Shown piece by piece: positions 24,992 to 36,759 of a stretch of 60,000 nucleotides of DNA. A program made the translations under genes and the position numbers. The notes beneath the pieces were generated by a model. The model worked only from the letters and a program-made list of their open reading frames with translations, had not been told where the DNA came from and ran no database searches. The stretch's first letter is position 1. Each line of letters opens with the position of its first letter. The DNA is from Adiantum capillus-veneris (Eukaryota; Streptophyta; Polypodiopsida; Polypodiales; Pteridaceae), in assembly GCA_014529385.2 (NCBI GenBank), contig CM043962.1, forward strand, positions 47,677,098-47,737,097. Direction: 5' to 3'.

Positions 24992-25003
24992 TGGTATCAG
25001 AGC
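24992..25003 (+). promoter_or_regulatory. Primer-binding site (initiator tRNA-Met)
   Basis: TGGTATCAGAGC, two bases after the LTR end. This is the standard primer site of plant copia elements. Confidence 0.93.
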
Positions 25004-25053
25004 AAGGTTTGCTCGTAGCTAAATTATCTCAAGGAAAGGATTCCTTGAATTGA

Positions 25054-25865
25054 GTGGGAGTTATGGCGGAGGAAGGGAAGCTCAAGATTGAGAAGTTCAA
25101 CAGCAAAAACTACCAACATTGGAAGATGCAGATTGAAGACTATCTCTACCAGAAGGACCTCTATTTGCCACTAGGCGGTCTTGCGAAGAAGCCCGCAACA
25201 ATGGCAGATGAAGCATGGATTGTCCTTGATCGAAAGGCACTGGGAACAATCCGCTTAAGCTTGGCGTGAACGGTACCCTTCAATGTTTCGGAGATGAAGA
25301 CCACGGAGGAGTTGATGAAGTCACTTGACGACTTCTACGAGAAACCATCGGCATCCAATAAGGTATTTCTTATGAAGCGCTTGTTCAATCTAAAGATGGC
25401 AGAGAATGGTTCAGTTGCAGAACACCTAAATGACTTTAACACAAACATAAGTCAACTTCGATCAGTGAAAATCAATTTCGATGACGAAGTGCGAGCTCTC
25501 CTTATACTATCATCTCTACTGGATAGTTGGGACAGCCTTGTGATGGCCGTAAGTAATTCTATCTCTGGCACAAATACTCTTAAGTTTGATGATGTTGTGG
25601 GTGTTCTCCTAAGCGAGGAAATGCGAAGGAGAAGCACATGAGAATCATCAAGTGCTGCACTATCAGTGGAAACAAGAGGAAGGCTTAAGGAGAGGTTCAA
25701 AAACCAAAAGGGTCGTGATCGCTCAAGGCGGAGCAAGTCACGCACAAAGTCAGTTCTTGAATTTTGGAACTGCGACAAGAAGGGCCACGTCAAGAAGGAT
25801 TGCTGGTCCAAGAAGAAGAAGGAGACAGAGTCTCAAGACAACAAGCCAACATCGGAGGCAAATGT
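25054..25865 (+). pseudogene. Copia gag
   Basis: Begins with the copia gag pattern (IEKFNSKNYQHWKMQIEDYL) and contains a UBN2-type capsid region. A TGA at 25,267 and frame changes near 25,640-25,670 break it. The nucleocapsid knuckle reads FWNCDKKGHVKKDC, where the first Cys of CCHC appears to be replaced. Confidence 0.88.
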
Positions 25866-28538
25866 GGCAGGTAAAGTAGAGCAAGATGCTCTAATTCTCT
25901 CATTAGACAATGTGTCTAATTCCTGGATAGTAGATTCCGGGGCTTCATTCCATGCGACACCACACAAGCAACATTTCCAAGACTACACCAAAGGTAATTT
26001 TGGGTATGTATACTTGGGAGATGATGAAGCTTGTGAGATTGTCGGCAAAGGTACAGTTTCTGTCAAAACTGCTAACGGAAATGAATGGAAGCTTAAAGAT
26101 GTTAGGCATGTTCCTTCTCTTCGCAAAAATTTGATCTCTACAGGACAATTGGACGATGAAGGTCACAACATTGCATTCGGAAACAAACGGTGGAAGATCT
26201 CAAAGGGATCTTTGGTGGTTGCCAAGGGTGAAAAAGTCGGTACACTTTACTTGTGTACTGTTAGCACGCAACCTTCAGCTTGTGCAGCAACTACAGAAGT
26301 TGACAGTGCGGTGTGGCACTACCGACTTGGGCATATGAGTGCCAAAGGAATGCAAATCCTTCAAACAAAGAAGCTTCTACCAGGTTTGAAAGAAGTGGAC
26401 TTAGAGTTCTGTGAAGATTGTGTTTATGGTAAACAAAAGAGGGTAAAATTTCAAAAATCAGGAAATGAAAGAAAAAATAAAAAACTTGAGTTGGTTCATT
26501 CTGATGTTTGGGGTCCTGTAAGTACACCATCACTTGGTGGCTCATTGTACTATGTAACATTCATAGACGATGCAACTAGAAAAACATGGGTTTATGTCAT
26601 GAAGAATAAATCCGATGTATTTTCCATATTTCAAAGGTGGAAAGCCTTTGTGGAGAATGAAACAGGTACCAAGGTTAAATGCATCAGATCCGACAATGGA
26701 GGCGAATATTGCAGCCAAGCTTTTGAAAGCTTTTGTGCTAGCAAAGGCATTCGGAGGCAAAGGACAACCCCAAGGACACCTCAACAAAATGGGATTTCGG
26801 AAAGGATGAACAGGACAATCATGGAACGAGCACGAAGCATGCGGCTACATGCAGGCCTACCGCTTGAGCTTTGGACGGAAGCTGTAAGTACGTCTGTGTA
26901 CTTAATCAATCGGTCACCCTCAACGGCATTGGATGGGGGAGTTTCAGAAGAGGCATGGACAAGTAAACCGGTGAATTATGCATTTCTCAAAGTGTTTGGG
27001 TGTGAGGCTTTCATGCACATAGATAGAAGCCTAAGATCAAAGTTAGATGCAAAGTCCAAAAAGTGTTTCTTCATTGGCTATGGAGAAAGAGACTTTGGGT
27101 ATCGCCTATGGAATCTTGAAGATGGTAAAATCTTAAGGAGTAGGGATGTAATTTTTAACGAACAAAATATGTACAAAGATTACTTGGAAAGAAAACAAAC
27201 AAAAGAAACAGGTGATGAGTACATGGAGCTTGAGGACAGTGAAGACTCAAGGACTACAAACGGTGACAATGTGCAACAACGTCAACCAAATGAGGAGCCT
27301 CAACCTATTCCCCGAAGATCTACAAGAGCAAGTAGACCTCCAGAAAGGTTTGTTCCTTCCTTCAACCATCTCTTGATCTCAAATTCTGGAGAGCCGGAAT
27401 CATATGAAGAAGCTATGCAACATGAATCCAAAGAAGAATGGACGAAGAGCATGCAAGTGGAGATGGACTCACTACATCGCAACCAAACATGGGAGTTGGT
27501 TGAGTTGCCTAAAGGTAAGCGGGCACTTCAAAACAAATGGGTGTACAAGCTAAAGGAAGAAGAAGGTGGGAAGAAAAGGTACAAGTCTAGGCTTGTGGTA
27601 AAAGGTTTTTCTCAAAAGAAAGGTATTGACTTCAATGAAATATTTTCTCCTGTTGTAAAAAAGAACTCAATTAGGCTTGTCTTAAGTCTTGTGGCTGCTC
27701 ATGATCTAAATCTCGAGCAAATGGATGTAAATACGGCATTCCCTTACGGTGACTTAGAGAAGGAAATCCACATGCTTCAACCAAAGGGGTATGAAGTAAA
27801 AGGTAAGGAGAAAATGGTTTGCAGATTAAAGAAGAGCTTGTATGGTTTAAAGCAAGCATCAAGACAATGGTACTTGAAGTTTGATCGATGGATGTTGGAT
27901 CATGGATTCACAAGATGCAACTCGGATCACTGCACGGAGAATTTGGGAGATGGGAAATTCATCATCCTAATGTTGTATGTTGATGACATGATATTGCAAG
28001 TGCGAACATGCAGGACATCAAAGACCTAAGAGAGGAGCTGTCCAAATCTTTTTCAATGAAAGATTTAGGTGCTGCAAAGAGGATACTTGGTATGAAAATA
28101 TCAAGGGACAGGATGAAGAAGACAATAAAGCTATCTCAAGAAGGTACTAGAAAGGTTTGCAATGCAAAATGCAAAACCAGTTTCTACACCTTTGGCTGGT
28201 CATTTTAAACTAACGAAGGATATGTGTCCAAAGACATAAGAGGAGATAGCCTATATGTCTAAAGTTCCATATGCTGCAGCGGTAGGTTCTCTAATGTATG
28301 CTATGGTCTGGACAACCCAAGTAAAGAGCATTGGCAAGCTGTGAAGTGGATACTTAGGTATCTAAAAGGGACAACAACAAATGCTTTGTATTTTGGAGGA
28401 ACTGATATTTTTCTAGAAGGGTATGCTAATGCAGATATGGCAGGTGAAAAAGATACTCGAAGGAGCACTACTGGCTATGTGTTCACGGTTGGAGTCACAG
28501 AAGTAAGCTGGGCTTCAAAGCTGCAGTATGGAGCCTGA
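25666..28538 (+). pseudogene. Copia pol (protease, integrase, RT, partial RNase H)
   Basis: Protease active site IVDSGASFHAT near 25,930. Integrase zinc site (GHMS... CEDC) near 26,330-26,420, and catalytic residues in FIDDATRKTW, RSDNGGEY and QQNGISERMNR. Reverse transcriptase includes MDVNTAFPYGDL and the catalytic LYVDDM near 27,975. The long frame stops soon after YVDD (28,027) and continues in another frame (SMKDLGAAKRILGM). RNase H starts (RRSTTGYVF) but is cut at WASKLQ and fused directly to the LTR, so the last part of RNase H and the polypurine tract are gone. Confidence 0.92.
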
Positions 28539-29173
28539 TTTACCCTTGTAATTTTCTGTGGTAAAAGCGCACATTTGTAAGGCCCCCATTATGAGGAGAA
28601 GCCATCGTGCGTGAAGGAAAATCACTCACCGGAAACCAAAATTTTCACGGACAAGAATCAGGGGCAACTTTAAAGGCCTCGGGGGCGGAGGTCCCTGAGA
28701 TTTTTTTTTCGCCGGAATATTATGGCCGGACGGCGGCCGGAAAGTGGTCGGAAAACAACCGGTCGGTTGGCCGGTGGCCGGTAGTCAATGGCCGATGGCC
28801 GGTGGTCGGAAGTCAATGGCCGGTGGCCGGTGGCCGAATTCAAAAGCGGACTTGTCTTCTCAAGGGCGGACACACATGGGCGGATTGGAGGGTCCGATTT
28901 GGACTTATTCGCACAAGGGCGGCTACACATGGCTGTCTCTCATAAGAGAGGGCAGCCCTTTTGGCCTATAAAAGGAGGCCATTTCTACACACATTTCATA
29001 GTGTGAAGTTGATGCAACAAGGTGAGTGTGAGGTGGTGAAAGTGAAGCAAGGCGGGAGCTCCATTAAGGGTATAATCCCTTTGTAAACTACTTCTTGTTT
29101 TGAAGTACTAAAGCCATTGAGTGGCTGCTTTCCCGTGGACGTAGCCCACATTGGGTGAACCACGTATATCGTG

Positions 29174-29248
<75 letters not shown>

Positions 29249-29334
29249 CTCTATAATCTCGTGTATATAAATCTGTCTCTCTCCATTAAGTAATCTACTC
29301 AATTATCTATTTAGCTACGTCTTATTTCCTAACA
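28524..29334 (+). repeat. 3' LTR of the copia element
   Basis: Homologous to the 5' LTR. The first bases are disturbed because a deletion joins RNase H to the LTR at CAGTATGG. It carries one extra GGCCGGTGG-type block (about 28,765-28,800) and a CT run at about 29,178-29,245. Confidence 0.9.
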
Positions 29335-29339
29335 AAGGT

Positions 29340-31084
29340 TAGGCTTAAAGCATTGCTCTTATGTAGGTCATTGTGTTCTCCTAGAGAATCGCATATTTCT
29401 TCAAACACTTTGATATGCTTTCTCACATCCCCGTCTCCACTAATTTTTTGTGTGAGCTTGGCTATTTGTACTGCCTTACTTCTAGGCTCTCTATCAGGCG
29501 TGTTACGCATATTCTCAGCAATACATCGACCAATACCTTGAGCAAATGTTGCCAAGTCACCTAAATGACCAGGCACCATGGGTGAATGCGCTCCAGAGAC
29601 TACATGTGGAGTAGGTATTGGCATCGGGCTTGGCGCATAGGAAGCCCTTGGGTTCCACGTTGGGTACGATGTTGTGCCATGTGGTTGTCCATAGTTCATC
29701 TGTGTGGCCCTAGGCATAGCAGACGTCGGATGTGACATGCTAATGCTAGCCGGTATAGTCCCATGGAAATAAGAACTTGTGTATTGTGGTTGTGGAGCAT
29801 AGGTAGTTGAAACAATGGGAGGGGTAGGGACTACATGAGTGTGATGACCCATAGGTGCATACGATTGGTACACACTTGTAGGTACTGTTACAGGCATTGA
29901 GCCACCATGTAGTGGTGCTTTACTAACAAATGAGGTCCATGGCGTGTTTCTCGGCATGCCCATCATTGGGGTAGGCATGGTAGCCGTGGTGTCATCAAGG
30001 GAAAGATGAGCTAGACTTGGAAAGGTGAATCTATCACTTGTGGGCTCAAATTGCACTGAGACCCCTGGAGAAACAACATATGGGGATCCATCGGACTTAC
30101 TGAGGGAGTCTCCATTTGCGATAAGGTCCGTTGTTTAGCCTTCCCTGTATTCAAGAATCTCATGAGACCCGTTGAAGGCATGTTGATCCCCTTGTTCTGT
30201 CTCTCTAACTCAATGACCCTATGGATGACCTCACAAACTCTTTGTTGTTGATCCTCTACACTAGTAGCACCCATTGTGGATTGTAGGACATCTAACCAAC
30301 CCACATGATAGGTGTGACTTGTGTATAGGTCGGTCAGAGTCTCTGTTTGTAATTTGTACTCCCAGTTCTCATTTAAGAACACTCCATCTAGGATTGAGGT
30401 GCTAGGGGTGTCCTTTGAGCTAGATGCAATGTTGCTTTCTAGGGGTTGGCCCTTAGCGGTTGCTAAGTCAGGGGCACTCAATTGCTCTCTTAGCAAGGAT
30501 ATTGACATAGACCCTTTCGATTTTAACTCTCTTCGTTGCTCCGCCTTGTGTAAGCTCTCAATTTCATTTTCCCTTGCTGCGAGGATATATCGCTCAACCT
30601 CTTGCACTTCGGCAAGGCTTCTACCATCAGGTAATATGACCTCGGAGGGGAATAGCTCTGAAGAGTCAGGAGGTGCGGTGAATGAACTATTCACGTGCAC
30701 ATTCTCTAAGGGTATAGGGTCTATGTTGGTCACTAATGGAGAATTTAGTTCCCCACCCCCCTCATTTACATCATTAGCTCCATGTTCGGAGCGAGTGGCT
30801 CTACTAAAGGTTTCCTTCAGGCGGCTAAGCACGCTCGGCCCAAACCGTGGGCCCATGGCATGCATGTCTTGGCTTGAGCTATCGAGATTAGGCATTGGGA
30901 AACACTCCATGACGTCGTAGTCAGAGGAAGAGTCACTAGCCGCTATGTTCAGGTCTTGGTTTGTACTACCTTGGGTCCCCGCCGAGGGCCCGAAACCTAA
31001 GGTAGGTGAATATTGAGAACTCGCGTAAGTCGAAATTCTCTCTAGTTGCTCCGTCTTTGGCACCCTACAAACGTCGGCAAACAA
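29340..31084 (-). pseudogene. Gag N-terminal region of the pol-less gypsy
   Basis: Two overlapping frames (31,084-30,011 and 30,056-29,340) encode a long, Ser/Thr/Pro-rich gag head followed by a Pro/Met/Tyr-rich stretch (MPRATQMNYGQPHG) and the start of the capsid. The frame shifts near 30,030. The frame is cut by the copia insertion, and its continuation is found at 24,182 going left. The head is unusually long for a gypsy gag and is acidic at its start. Confidence 0.75.
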
Positions 31085-31860
31085 CCTCGAAGGTTAATCG
31101 CTTACCTTTTTTAAGCGTCCGTTTTCACTCATGTTTTTAATGTTTTTTTAATATTTTTTAATGTTTGATTTTTTTGATTAAAGTGTGTGATAGCTTGAAA
31201 TGAGCGTATCACTTAGAGGGTCGATGTGTGCTTTACAGCACAATTTGCGGGCATCTGAAGTTCCGTTGGTCCTCAAAAAATCGATTTTTAGCTATGTGTG
31301 AAGCTAAAATTCGTTTTCTTAAAAGGCAACTGAGGGCTAGGCCTGAGCATGAGCTTGGGTTTGGGTCTGGGCTTGGGTCTGGGAGATATGCCCGATCCCG
31401 ATCCTACCTTTAAATTTTTTATTTTTAAAAAAAAATATTATTATTTTTTAAAAAATATATATATTATTTTTTTTTTAAGGATAAGGTCGCCGCAGCCTGC
31501 GCGAGAGCACACACACACTCTATCTACCTACTTCTAATTAATACACCTACTGTTACACACTAACACACTCTATTAACTCTCACATATCTACTTCCTACTT
31601 AGTGTACACAGAAAACTAACAACCTTAGTACACAGAGAATAAACACGGTACCTTTGAAAACTCCATTAACAAAGAAAACTAACAACCTTAATACACAGAG
31701 AATAAACACGGTACCTTTGAAAACTCCATTAACAAAAAAAATACACAGTACAACACCAAATCCCTCTTCTCAACACACACACCCTCCTTCCTTACCTTTC
31801 CTACAATTGAAATTACACCACAAAAGAAGCACAGAGTGTCATTCAAGCTTAGTGTATGGC
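31085..31860 (-). other. 5' leader of the pol-less gypsy
   Basis: Untranslated region between the primer site and gag. It contains AT-rich sequence (about 31,405-31,475) and two near-identical 60-bp blocks (about 31,603-31,675 and 31,677-31,737) sharing CACGGTACCTTTGAAAACTC. Confidence 0.6.
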
Positions 31861-31880
31861 ATTCCCCGGCATCGGCACCA
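31861..31880 (-). promoter_or_regulatory. Primer-binding site of the pol-less gypsy
   Basis: The minus strand reads TGGTGCCGATGCCGGGGA four bases after the LTR end. This closely matches the TGGCGCCGTTGCCGGGGA type used by plant gypsy elements. Confidence 0.85.
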
Positions 31881-31884
31881 AAAA

Positions 31885-32110
31885 TGTGCGCGTATGTCGC
31901 ACGTGTCAATGCAAGGAACTTGCCGATACACCGTGTGCGAGCCACAAATGGCTCCAAAAGCCTAAACTAGTAAGCTCAAAGAAGGCAATGGTGTGTCACT
32001 CACCGCTCTACGCTTGCTTCGTGGAGGATTCCTCGCCGCGAAGAAGAAGGAGCCGCCGCTTCCTCGCGCTCAACCGCTTCGCCACCACCGTGCCATGCCG
32101 TCGTCGCAAT

Positions 32111-32166
<56 letters not shown>

Positions 32167-32499
32167 GCATACACACACACACAAGGAGATGAAGAAGAAG
32201 AAGATGGAGATGGAGCAAGAGCACTCTTCTATTGCAAAAATGAGAGAATGAGTGAATTTTAGGTTTAGTTGACTTTTATATGAGCTCGCCCCATTCACAC
32301 TTGGGCGCCCATGCTTAGCCAACTAATCCCTTGAATGTTCCAGTTAGAGTGCACCTCTCATCGGCGATCACTCTTACCCTTTTCCTATTGGACCGACAAG
32401 CCCGGTACCTGACTCTACCAAATAAATAATACAATGTCCGCCGTAGGTTACAACGTCTGTCGTAGGTGATAGGGTGTCCGTGAGCCGTGAGGGTTAACA
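31885..32499 (-). repeat. 5' LTR (right copy) of the pol-less gypsy
   Basis: 615 bp, TGTGCGCG to GGTTAACA on the plus strand. It has a CT run at 32,112-32,163 with an adjoining ACACAC. The left copy lacks the part before the CT run. Confidence 0.85.
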
Positions 32500-32547
32500 A
32501 CGGGCTCATCTTTAAGCCAGGCTGGTTGTTGTTCGCGCGTTGTGACC
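32500..32547. promoter_or_regulatory. Palindromic unit 2, right half (left arm replaced by the gypsy LTR)
   Basis: The sequence GCGCGTTGTGACC at 32,535-32,547 matches the right arm of the 61-bp units. The following CACAAGAGGA and AAGCAACAAGC stretches match those after unit 1, so units 1 and 2 are tandem copies of a longer repeat. The left arm would lie at about 32,487, where the LTR now ends. Confidence 0.6.
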
Positions 32548-32617
32548 ACAAGAGGATCGAGAAAAGTTTGTAATCTATTTCATGCCTTTTAAGCAACAAG
32601 CCTCAACAGTTTTGTAG

Positions 32618-33394
<777 letters not shown>

Positions 33395-33564
33395 TAAATC
33401 AAGTGTGCATTTGTTACTATAAGTGTACGAGTATTGTTGGGTTGTTAAAAATCACTTATTTGGTCGTACCGCCCATTAAATGCATGTCCTTGTAACACGT
33501 GTTCAATATATGCGGCTCGCATCGTTAAAAACACCAACGGTAATATCTATTATTGCATAAAAAG

Positions 33565-33619
<55 letters not shown>

Positions 33620-33646
33620 ACTCGTGTGGTCAAGCTAATTATAGAC

Positions 33647-33714
<68 letters not shown>

Positions 33715-33741
33715 ACTTGTGTGGTCAAGCTAATTACAGAC

Positions 33742-33804
<63 letters not shown>

Positions 33805-33840
33805 TTAACTCATGTGGTCAAGCTAATTATAGAGCTCGAG
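33565..33840. repeat. Compound (GA)n minisatellite, three units of about 94 bp
   Basis: Each unit is a GA tract followed by a conserved segment starting at 33,615, 33,711 and 33,803 (TTAACTCGTGTGGTCAAGC with few changes, then AATTATAGACCTTGAG). It lies 150-430 bp upstream of the gene C start. Confidence 0.9.
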
Positions 33841-34115
33841 AGAGACAGAGATAAAGGCTTGAGGGACAGAGAGAGAAAGTGAGGGAGTGGGAAAGAGACA
33901 CCTAAGAAGGCCTCTGCCTCCTTCAAGGTGCAGGAATTAGAAGCTTGAAGACTCAAAACTACATTCCCAGTCCTGAACCTCTACTCTAACAACAATGTCT
34001 AGTCTTGGCAAAGGTAAAGTCAATCTCTTCAGTTTCATTATGTCTTAGTTTAGTTGTGTTTTGGGATTGTGCTTCAAAATGTAAAAGATCATTTCACCAT
34101 TCAAATACCGTCATT

Positions 34116-34176
34116 GGATCACAGCACGCCAGTAATGTTATGGAGATTCATTTACATACTCCACGCGCCGTGATCC
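34116..34176. promoter_or_regulatory. 61-bp palindromic unit 4 (in intron 1 of gene C)
   Basis: Arms GGATCACAGCACGCC and CACGCGCCGTGATCC, with the inner sequence ending TTTACATACTC as in unit 5. Confidence 0.85.
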
Positions 34177-34249
34177 TCTTCTAATATTTACAATGGATTT
34201 TTTGTACAATAATATTGTAGGTATTTCAATGCATGAATGCCTGCTAAGT

Positions 34250-34310
34250 GAATCACAATGCGCCAGCAAATTTTTTAACGTTAGTTTACATACTCCACGC
34301 GCCGTGATCC
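34250..34310. promoter_or_regulatory. 61-bp palindromic unit 5 (in intron 1 of gene C)
   Basis: Arms GAATCACAATGCGCC and CACGCGCCGTGATCC. The right 26 bp are identical to unit 4. Confidence 0.85.
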
Positions 34311-34398
34311 TCTTTTGATTTTGCACAAACGTTTTTTTTTTAAATTCAATTGCTTTGATGTATTGGTAGCTATTCTATTTTATGAAAGCCCATTAAGT

Positions 34399-34459
34399 GG
34401 ATCACGGCGCGCCTATAGCTGTGTGGATTTTTGTTTATGTATTCTTCGCGCCATGATCC
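34399..34459. promoter_or_regulatory. 61-bp palindromic unit 6 (in intron 1 of gene C)
   Basis: Arms GGATCACGGCGCGCC and TTCGCGCCATGATCC. This has the best-preserved left arm of the set. Confidence 0.85.
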
Positions 34460-36040
34460 ACTTGTATGGCTTTTACTCATCATAAATATAACCCAGGTTT
34501 GCATTTAATCCATAGTAATCATCTTATTTTATTGTCTATATGATTAGTTGGTAATAATTGTGAGATACCTAGTTATAGTTTGTTAAAAACTTATATGATC
34601 ATTTGGTGCTCTTCTTTTTATATATGTTTGTTGAAACTTAGATTTGTGAGTATGAAATAAATGGCAGGTTTAAGATCACATAGAAAGAAGAGGCGGAAAA
34701 TAGGTTTCGAGTGCATTGTTGGCCAAGGAAACCTTCGAATAAGATTGTCGGAGCTGTTAAAAACATCAATGAAGAGGAATGTTGACTTCAGAGAACCCAT
34801 TGATATTGTTGCAAAGCCTGCCATTAGTTTGGAGGAGCCTGCTCTAGGTTTGGAGGAGACTGCTCTAGGTTTGGAGGAGCTTGATACTGACCCATCTGTA
34901 GAATTGGAGTCCCCTTCTACTCCAAAATTTATTGTACCCAACTCACTTAAGAGGGAAGTGGATTTTTCAGCACCTACTTTGCAGAGTGCCCAATGTGTTG
35001 CAACAATCCAAAAGAAAAAAGAGACAGTTATTTATAAAGACCCTACAGTGATTGATGAAAGGCTTTTAGATTTTGCAGTTTCGTCTGGGACTGGTGATAA
35101 GTTTGATTTGTTCTCGTGCATTTTTAATGCTCCATTTAATCTTGATGTGTTTATAGCTGAACAGAGTGAACACTTGAAGCTGGAACGAGAGAAGTTTGAC
35201 CTTCACACTCAAGAGGACAAGGTTAATGTTGGTGAAATGGTGGTAGTCCGTTTAAAAAACTGTGATCCTAAAAGACAGTCTTACAAGAATTATAATCGGC
35301 TGCCTCTTATGTACAGGCCCCATTGGTGCAGCTTACATGATCGGGAGTGCAAGCTGATTCAAGAATCCTTTGGATTTCTAATATTTTTAAATGGATTATT
35401 TACAAGTCTTATGAAATATCCTAAGGAGGTCATGGAGGAACAAGATTTACCAGCAGATGAAAAACAAGAAAAGAATGAGGAATATATTGAAGTGACACAG
35501 ATAGAGGAGTCCATTGATCTTGAAGAAGAAGCAAAAGAGGTGAAACGAAGCAATCTTCTCTCAGTGAAAACCTCACATATCAAGCTACCTCTAGATGTGT
35601 CAGGTTTCAATGAGCGGCAATCCACCTTAATGCTACCAGGAGTGCCAGATTTTAATTTTGAAGATAGGTCATTCATTTTCCTTCATGATATACAAAGTAT
35701 TTTTGTTTGCGGGACGACTTTGCACTGGCCACTATCTCCAAGTATCGAGAGGAGAGGAATGGATTTGTTTCATATGACAGTAGTGATGACGAGGCAATGG
35801 AGATCTCCTGTAACCCACTGGACTTCCTTAAACTCTGCTTTGAAAAGGCAAAAAAGTATAAACAAAGCCTTCCTGATGAAGCCACATTTCAAAATATTCA
35901 AAATAATCTTAAGCCATCAACAACTAGTAAACACGATATGGAGGATTGGTTTAAGCGACCAGCACAGGAGTCAACCGGATCAGTCAACCTATGGAAGGAT
36001 GAGCTTTTTTTGCAAGATGAGAGTTTCATGGAATAAAATC

Positions 36041-36041
<1 letters not shown>

Positions 36042-36106
<65 letters not shown>

Positions 36107-36112
36107 TACACA
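36042..36112. repeat. Compound C(n)-(CT)n-(CA)n tract in gene C
   Basis: A run of about 28 cytosines is followed by CT and CA repeats, in or next to the last intron of gene C. Long C homopolymers are error-prone in sequencing. Confidence 0.95.
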
Positions 36113-36759
36113 ATCACTTCTTTTGTTTACAGTCATGGATTGCTGAAAAGGATGAATTTCTTCGTCGTCGCGAAGAAGACAGTTCCGTTGTAGGGATGCA
36201 GCTCTAGGACAATATCTTCCTAGTTTATGCGAGGCACCCATCCTAATGTTCCACAACGGAACTTCACAAGAGGGGAATATTTCAACCTATGCTTTCAAGA
36301 CATTATCTCGCTTCTTAGGTGGTCCAATGCTGCCACAAAATGCTGACAAAGTTATCCTCATCGAAAGGTTTTTGGGAGAGAATGTTTGGTTACTCGCCAA
36401 GATATACTGGGGGCCGTGCAGCATATTACTACACATACACAGCAAAGAAAACCCTACTGAACTCTTAGAGTATGGCAAACATTTAATGATCAGATACAAG
36501 GGCGAGGTTCCAAATGATATTTACAAATCATCAAAATGTTGGAATAGTTGTGGTACATATTGAATTTAATTCTATAGGCATTTGTGGTACATCCGATCAT
36601 CTAAACTCTAACTCTCTTGTTCCACCGATGATTGGCATATTGCATTGTCTCTCTCCACCTTACTTGACTTTCAAGAGCACTTGAGTTGTTGAATGCGTCT
36701 GCTCGCTTTCTTTTCTGAAGTTGCAAATGTATGATTGCTTGTACGGTTGCTGAAGAGGC

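Larger units (their letters stand above)
24188..29334 (+). mobile_element. Ty1/copia retrotransposon, internally damaged
   Basis: LTRs of about 0.8 kb at both ends, a perfect 5-bp target duplication, a tRNA-iMet primer site, and gag-pol in copia order (protease, integrase, reverse transcriptase, RNase H). The LTRs are very similar apart from a short GGCCGGTGG-type minisatellite expansion in the right copy, so the insertion is fairly recent. Pol is broken, and the end of RNase H plus the polypurine tract are deleted. Confidence 0.93.
18526..32499 (-). mobile_element. Pol-less Ty3/gypsy retrotransposon (gag and protease only), split by copia
   Basis: Right (5') LTR 31,885-32,499, left (3') LTR truncated to 18,526-18,948. 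A primer site lies inside the right LTR and a polypurine tract inside the left. The minus strand encodes gag, zinc knuckles and a retropepsin-like region, then a basic protein, then about 1.9 kb of non-coding sequence. I find no reverse transcriptase, RNase H or integrase anywhere in the 7.8 kb of internal sequence once the copia insertion is removed. It sits in the palindrome array of the TIR transposon, with its right edge inside palindromic unit 2. Confidence 0.85.
33995..36563 (+). pseudogene. Gene C of the TIR transposon, unknown protein
   Basis: I do not recognise this protein. A short first exon (33,995-34,013, MSSLGK) joins in phase across a GT-AG intron (34,014-34,667) to a large exon starting GLRSHRKKRRKIG, a basic, nuclear-localisation-like head. 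The exon then has repeated SLEEPALGLEE-type acidic units, a globular middle and another acidic stretch. A one-base frameshift lies near 35,700. The frame continues (DDFALATISKYREERN) to 36,036. A further exon starts at about 36,133 after a TTTACAG acceptor (SWIAEKDEFLRRREED), with another frameshift near 36,190, and ends at 36,563. The donor for that last intron looks lost. It diverges from gene B and converges on gene D with a 200-bp gap. Could be a DNA-binding or accessory protein; no domain is assigned. Confidence 0.6.

Noticed and set aside
30321-30920. 199-codon plus-strand frame
   Set aside because: Exact shadow of the minus-strand gag frame, Ser/Leu-rich composition, no motif.
36246-36563. 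Gene C end as a second Ulp1 domain (VWLLAKIYWG... resembles a His-block)
   Set aside because: No catalytic His, Asp or Gln/Cys pattern could be found; left as unknown.
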